Source: Aquarana catesbeiana
Taxonomy: Eukaryota; Chordata; Amphibia; Anura; Ranidae
Assembly: GCF_042186555.1 (NCBI RefSeq)
Contig: NC_133328.1
Coordinates: forward strand, 339,118,035 to 339,182,034
Direction: 5' to 3'
DNA length: 64,000 nucleotides
Made by a program: the position numbers and the translations under genes. Of this stretch, positions 58,342 through 64,000 are shown piece after piece (positions within the stretch are counted from its first letter, which is position 1; each line of letters begins with the position of its first letter). The notes under the pieces were generated by a model. It was not told the DNA's origin. It searched no databases and saw nothing but the letters and a program-made list of their open reading frames with translations.

Positions 58342-58919
58342 CAATACCTTGAAAAAGTATCCATACTACTTGAAATTTTGTCATATTATAACCAAAAACA
58401 TAAATGTATTTTATTGGAAATGTATGTGATAGACCAACACAAAGTGGCACATAATTGTGAAGTTGAAGGAAAATGATAAATGGTTTTCAATTTTTTTTAC
58501 AAATAAATATGTGAAAAGTGTGGCATGCATTTGTATTCAGCCCCCCCTGAGTCAATACTTTGTAGAACCATCTTTCATTGCAATTACAGCTGCAAATCTT
58601 TTTGAGTATGTCTCTACCAGCTTTGCACATCTAGAGAGTGACATTTTTGCCTATTCTTCTCTGCAAAATAGCTCAAGCTCTGTCAGAGTGGATGGAGAGT
58701 GTCTGTGAACAGCAATTTTCAAGTCTTACTACAGATTCTCAATTGGATTTAGGTCTGGATTTTGACTGGGTCATTTAACACATGCATATGCTTTGATCTA
58801 AATCATTCTATTGTAGCTCTGGCTGTATGTTTAGGGTTGTTGCCCTGCTTGAAGGTAAACCTCTGCCCCAGTCTCAAATCTTTTGCAGACTCTAACAGGG
58901 TTTCTTCTAATACTGACCT
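58342..58919 (+). mobile_element. Tc1/mariner-type element, 5' part, cut by LINE
   Basis: After TA (58340-58341) the sequence caataccttgaaaaagtatc and atagaccaacacaaagtggc are typical of a Tc1-type family widespread in fish and frogs (recognised from memory). A minus-strand transposase would lie further right but similarity stops at about 58919, where the L1-like LINE starts. A 3' remainder is not in the window. Confidence 0.65.
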
Positions 58920-59011
58920 GTGGGGCGTGGCTTAGCGGCAGATGTGACTGGCAGCACAGACTCTCTGCTCCACCGAAGATCCTGCATATAATCCTCCTAA
59001 CGGAGCATTTA

Positions 59012-60364
59012 ATGGCTCGTTACGTGGCCCCATATACCAGAACCGATAGCAGACACCCTCAGCTACACAGCGGTGTCTGCGGCTCCAAGGTACACCATGT
59101 AGAGGTGGGGATCAGCAGCCGTTCCGCTCCAGACCAAGCAGGCAAAGATGGCGGCGGCCAGCCTCGTGCTGCTAAAGAAAACTACAAGGCTGCAGCAATG
59201 AAATTCTTTGCCAAAACAGCATCCAAGGACCCTCCTCAGCCCACACTCCCCCAGGCTGACACAGAGGACCTCCATAATGAGGCAGATGACACCATACCAC
59301 TGGAGGACCCTGCCACACCGCTTCTCCCATGGGACAGTGTGAGTACCCCGGCATGTGTATCAGATGCATTGTCAGCCCTTCACCCTAACCATGACAGCCC
59401 AGAACCCACCCTTAGAGACATTATGGCTGCAGTGTTATCCTGCAATACTTCTATAACAGCCCTGACATCAGAAACCAAAGGAGCCAAAGCTGAGCTGTCC
59501 TTTGATAGGCAAGACATGCAAAAACTGCGGGATCGCAGATTATGCACGTTGGAGGATTACTGGGCCCCTATACAAAGTGAGGCGCACTACAATTCAATAG
59601 CGGTAGATAAGCAAGCTGCCCGCATAGATGACATAGAAAGTAGGACGAGGAGAAACAATGTCCGAGCGATCGGCATTCCTGAGAAGACCGAAGGGAAGAA
59701 CCTGGTACAATTTATTGAACAGTGGCTTCTCCAGATATATGGGAAAGACTCCTTTTCTCCCATGTTTTGTGTTGAAAGAGCCCATAGGGGACCCATGAGA
59801 CCATTATCACCGGGCAACCCTCCCTGTACATTCTTATTCAAGCTACTCAATTATAAAGATAGAGATGTTATCCTTGCAAAAGCTAGGAATCTGGGTGATA
59901 CCCTAAAGATGGCTAACTCCAAAATCTCACTATTCCCCGACTTCTCCGCAGAAGTGCAGAAACAGAGAGCACAATTCAACGACATAAAGAAACGATTGAG
60001 GGCCCTCAATGTTCAATATTCCATGCTTTACCCCACCCGCCCCATGTGGTGGCAAAAGACCAAGTCCATTTCTTCGACAAACCACAGCTGGTGCCGCAAT
60101 GACTGGACAGAGAGGAACGCTCCATCCGGGAGGAAGCCGCTAATCGTAGACTGGATGCCTAAGGAACGTAAGCGCACGGTGTATCAAACGCGAACTCCGT
60201 CACTGTACACTAATTTCCACCGTTACATCAAGTTTGGCAAGGCGGATGTCCTAAAAGATGAGAGAAGAATAAGCTATCAACTCGTAACAAGTAACATGCC
60301 CCCCCACCCACGACTCCTTGAAAGCCCCCGTGGGACAAACTTTTTTTTCAAAGTTTTTTTATAA
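59012..60364 (+). pseudogene. L1-like ORF1 protein, frameshifted near C-terminus
   Basis: The first in-frame ATG that suits is 59012 (MARYVAP); another is at 59200 (MKFFAKT). A charged helical segment precedes ARIDDIESRTRRNNVRAIGI (about residues 207-226), the start of the RRM. The C-terminal domain includes FKLLNYKDRDVILAKAR and FPDFSAEVQKQRAQF. The expected continuation into the CTD end switches frame near 60040-60050, and the last ~100 codons of the open frame are out of register. Function in the family is LINE RNA binding and RNP assembly. Confidence 0.8.
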
Positions 60365-60572
60365 AGGCCCTGTTGGCCTATTTGTTGCCTCTGTCCACAG
60401 ACCAAGACCCCACTCAGGCTTTTAGAGGTGTGCCCCCTCTGTTTATTCACGATCATGCACCAATGGAACTCTGGCATACTCAAGGGGTAATCTTTGTGCT
60501 CCCTCTACATGAACGATATTTGTCGGTCAAATATTTCAGGATTGTGACTGGAGGAACTCAGAATACATCTTA

Positions 60573-61147
60573 TGTCTAAGTCACCCTGTGCCATCCTGGT
60601 ACAGGGTGAGTGAGAAAATATATCTTGGACTACTTAAAATGGGACAGTAATATTTGTCCACAATATCTCCCAGGATGTATGTAGAGACTATTATTGGTTT
60701 GGTTGATTCTGAACTCAACCTGTTAATTGAGTGAGCTGATCACATTAGCCTCCAGGACTGGCTAGGAGCCGAATTGTTGATGAATAGGCTGAGGAGGGGG
60801 GAGATTGTTGTTTGTTTTGTTAATTGTAATTAGCTCCAGCTATTGTGTTTATACTACTGTGTGAAGCTCGGTGCCCACAAGTCTGTCATCTGGTCTGGGT
60901 AAATTTTTTAGTTAATTAGCTCATGTTAATTATGTTAATTAGGTTACAGTTGTATTGTTAGAGGAGGTTCCAACGGCATATAAAGTCTTGTAATTTTGAT
61001 TCTAAAAAAACAGTTCATGGTAGCAACAAGCAAGTGTCGCCTTGTTTTGTGCTCAGAGAGGTTGGAATATCTGATATCTGTATACAGACTGGGAGGAAGT
61101 GGTATATGACGGAAGCACTCAAGCGGAGTGTGGGACGTTCTGTGACA
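60573..61147 (+). repeat. Probable inserted LTR-like segment between ORF1 and ORF2
   Basis: Starts tgtctaagtcaccctg and ends gttctgtgaca (TGT..ACA). It contains a tataaag box at 60979 and a polypurine patch at 60792. The ORF1-ORF2 gap here is about 800 bp, against about 370 bp in copy 1. No clear target duplication was found, so borders are tentative and a variable LINE spacer remains possible. Confidence 0.35.
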
Positions 61148-61160
61148 AGGATAATATGAC

Positions 61161-64000
61161 ATGGCTAAATCACATGTGGTGCTAAGTTTGAATGTGTGGG
61201 GCCTGGGTAGTGGGGTGAAAAGGTTGGCTGTAACACATGTGGCTAAGTGCTTATGGGCCTCCTTCCTTGTCTACAAGAAACACATATGCATAAGGAGCAA
61301 TCTGTACAATTCTTGGCTCGTATGTGCAGCCAACAGTTTCACTCTACCTATTCCTCGTTCTCGCGGGGAGTGAGTATACTGATCACCCAGGGGACTCCCT
61401 TTACTTGCTCACTCTCAGTAATAGACGACAATGGGAGATATATTTTTCTTAGACGTAACCTGGAAGGACTAGAATGTATTTTAGCCAATGTATACATACC
61501 TCCTCCCTTCTCCGCAGAAGTCCTTAACATTTTGGCAGGTTTTTTGGCCCACCATCCCAATGTCCCAGCCATTGTTGTGAGCGATTTTAATAACTACCTA
61601 AACTTCCAGCTAAATAAATTTATGATGGCTCGCCCCAACCGACTAAAGGCGGATGGCCTGGCACCATTTGCCAATCTTCTAGTGGAGATGGGACTACATG
61701 ATGTTTGGTGCCTAAGAAACCCTCAGGCTAAGACTTACTCCTGCCACTCTGCATCACACAGGGGCCTCTCCAGAATTGACTTTAGTCTTTGCAATGAGGA
61801 AATGTTAGCTTTTAATGCTGATGCTCAGTATGAACCGAGAATGGTCTCTGACCACTTGCCATACTGGGCCATGATAACTACTGCTGGCCCCAGCAAGAGG
61901 AAACAATGGAAAATAAATCCATTCTGGCTCTCCTTGTTTCCTACACCAGACCCAGTAATTACCGCTCTTGCAGATTTTACCACCATTAATAAAAACACAG
62001 CATCCTCAGGTATGTACTGGGACACCCTAAAGGTCTTTCTCAGAGGCCAGTTCATCAAAACAATTTCCTCCATAAAGACTAAGACCAAGGCCTGGGAGCT
62101 ATCTGTCCTACAGGAACTAAGAGAGGCGGAGTCAGGGTTCACTACAAACTCAACTGGCCATACCAAACGGAGATGGTCGGAAGCACAAAAGCTGGCCAAG
62201 CACATGACAATATCAAAAGCAGAAAACAAACATTTCTCTTTGCAACAAAAATACTATGAGGAGGGGAAGAACACCGGACACATGCTGGCTGTGATGGCTA
62301 TGTCAGGTAGAGAACCCTCCTTCATAGCGGCTGTCCAGGACACATCAGGCCAGGTGGTGACTACTCACCCAGGGGTGATAACGACATTACTATAATCCTA
62401 TATTGAAGTGTACTTCTCCAGGGTCTCCTCCGCTCCCACTGTTATCCGGGACTTCATCTCCAGGTGCACTCTGCCGTGCCTCGATTGGTCTGATAGGGAC
62501 ATGTTAAATGCCCCCTCACAACAGACAAATTACTAGAGGCTCTGGCCCTCTCTCCTCCTGGTAAATTTCCAGGGGCGGACGGGCTGCCGGCAGAGGTTTA
62601 CAAAAAATATGCTGACACCTTACTACCACATTTAAAGCAGACCTTAACTGAGGCCCTAGAACTAGGTCAATTGCCCCCATCTATGATGGAGGCCACTATA
62701 ATTCTAATACCCAAGCCAGGTAAAGATCCCCTCCTTCCAGACTCCTACAGGCCCATCTCCCTGCTAACGACGAACGTGAAACTTCTGGCCAGAGTATTGG
62801 CCACTCGTTTAGCGTCTGTCATACAAAAGCTCATTCACAGGGATCAGTCAGGGTTCATTCCCTCCAAATCCATGGCACTAAACATAAGATGTTTGTTCCG
62901 CAATCTACAGGTTCCAGTAGACAACCCTGGTAATAGGGCAGTACTATCCCTCGACACTGCCAAAGCTTTTGACAGCATCGAGTGGCCATACTTGTGGGAG
63001 GTCCTGGAAAGGTTTGGATTGGGGAATAACTTCATTAGATGGGTCCAGCTGCTCTACACGAACCCCATGGCCAGATTACGAATTAATGGTGATCTTTCTG
63101 ACCCTTTCCGTCTTCACAGACGGATTTAGGAGATACATCCACGTCACTGCAAAACGTGATCACAAAGTTTGGCACCTTTTCTGGCTTCTCCATAAACTGG
63201 AGTAAGTCAGCCCTCCTACCCTTGGATGAGCTCCCAGCACCATTGTGGGACTGTGCCCAGTCTCTTCAGGTTGTTTTCTCCTTTAAGTATTTGGGGGTTC
63301 AGATTACCCCAGACACCTCCAAACACCTGACCCTTAACTTACTCCCTATCATCACTAAGCTACAAGCCAAATGTAGTGCCTGGTGCAAGCTACCCATATC
63401 AATCACTGGCAGGGCCAATCTTATAAAGATGGTGTGGGCCTCTCAGTTATTATACATACTGCATAACTCCCCGCAATGGATCCCATGTAGATGGTTTACA
63501 CGCATTGACACTATATTTAGAAGCCTTCTCTGGAAAAAAAGATTGCTAGAATCAAACTCTCCACACTACAATATAGCAAGGACCAGGGGGGACTGGCAGT
63601 CCCCAATATGAGACTTTATTTTCTAGCCTCACAGCTTCAGCATCTGGGTGGCTGGGGAGAGGTAGATACCAAGGACCCTATTCACAGCTTACTATTCCCT
63701 GCTGCACAGGGCCTCCCCGCCGCCTCACATCTTGAGGCAAATCTCCCCCAGCTCCCTAAATCTATGCCTACCATACACTTACCATCCAAAATATGGGTCC
63801 TCGTCAAACACAGCCTGCGCATGACGGGCACCATGGTCCACACCCCACTGTGGCACAACCCTTGCTACACAGAACTGCAGAAACTAGAGGGGTTTCAGTC
63901 CTGGGAGGCTAAAGGCATTCATTACATAGCGCAACTCTATAACCAGACCATGCTCAAATCCTTCACTAACTTACAGGAGGAGTTCAGGCTATCAAAACAC
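61161..64000 (+). pseudogene. L1-like ORF2, reverse-transcriptase catalytic box deleted
   Basis: The APE endonuclease starts at 61161 (VVLSLNVWGLGSG), changes frame near 61260 and continues QETHMHK, VVSDFNNYL (G of GDFN changed to S), SRIDFSL near 61774 and SDHLPYWA near 61848. The RT part at 62560-63120 has FPGADGLPAE, IPKPGKDPLLPDSYRPISLL and LDTAKAFDSIEWPYL. After DPFRLHR (63115) the GTRQGCP and (F/Y)ADD blocks are missing; the frame resumes downstream with GDTSTSLQNVI and FSINWSKS. Another frame change lies near 63550 before GGLAVPNMRLYFLASQLQHL. Without the Asp pair it cannot polymerise. The window ends inside the C-terminal domain. Confidence 0.88.

Larger units (their letters stand above)
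58921..64000 (+). mobile_element. L1-like LINE copy 2, runs off window
   Basis: 5' UTR start tggggcgtggcttagcggc, ORF1 (59012-60364), ORF2 (61161 onward). It is less decayed than copy 1 (longest open pieces 380-490 codons), so it is younger. It interrupts a Tc1-type element. The 3' end and target duplication lie beyond the window. Confidence 0.88.

Overview
The window looks like intergenic DNA from a large, repeat-rich vertebrate genome, most likely a frog (neobatrachian, perhaps ranid). This is inferred from the mixture of L1-like LINEs, Penelope-like elements, DIRS-order (tyrosine-recombinase) retrotransposons, Tc1/mariner, hAT-like and TTAA-flanked elements, and from several repeat families that I recognise in style from anuran genomes. 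I see no convincing host protein-coding gene, rRNA or tRNA. Every coding trace I can support belongs to a mobile element, and all of them are broken.

Layout. 1-5412: the 3' part of an LTR retrotransposon. It has a frameshifted ORF built of internal tandem repeats, a polypurine tract, and a 2.4-kb 3' LTR that is itself split by an 835-bp insertion. The same LTR occurs uninterrupted and inverted at 31793-33363 as a solo LTR with a 5-bp target duplication. 5421-6891: a hAT-like element with nested Tc1 and TTAA-type fragments. 8995-9950: a TTAA-type element. About 9950-15498: a degenerate L1-like LINE with ORF1 and ORF2. 15.95-16.44 kb: a smaller L1 relic. 17250-18176: an insertion between two 127-bp direct repeats, carrying a near-canonical hammerhead ribozyme motif. 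18.9-19.7 kb: a Tc1-type transposase relic. 20065-24820: DIRS-order element 1, with tandem hairpin arrays, an RNase H relic and the N-terminal part of a tyrosine recombinase.

26-42 kb: mostly non-autonomous elements. These are a hAT-like element with a perfect 8-bp duplication, three related TIR elements, TTAA-type elements, an antisense L1 endonuclease relic, Penelope-like pieces and a Tc1 fragment. 42541-43675 is a TTAA-type element containing a 'cagtgcccat' minisatellite. 44333-45665 is a 1.3-kb insertion with 518-bp inverted arms and a 16-bp target duplication. 45738-49963 is DIRS-order element 2, with the A1-internal-B1-A2-B2 split direct repeats expected of Ngaro/PAT-type elements, two minisatellites and a recombinase C-terminal relic.

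50-58 kb: further small TIR elements and unassigned AT-rich sequence. 58342-58919 is a Tc1-type element cut by a second L1-like LINE (58921 to the window end). That LINE has lost the reverse-transcriptase catalytic box by deletion and carries an extra, probably inserted, segment between ORF1 and ORF2.

The elements are not a working system together. The window is a nested stratigraphy in which several insertions can be ordered in time. The most interesting signals are the hammerhead-bearing insertion with its unusually long duplication, the split-direct-repeat element, the hairpin arrays in DIRS-order element 1, and the modular repeats in the LTR-element ORF.
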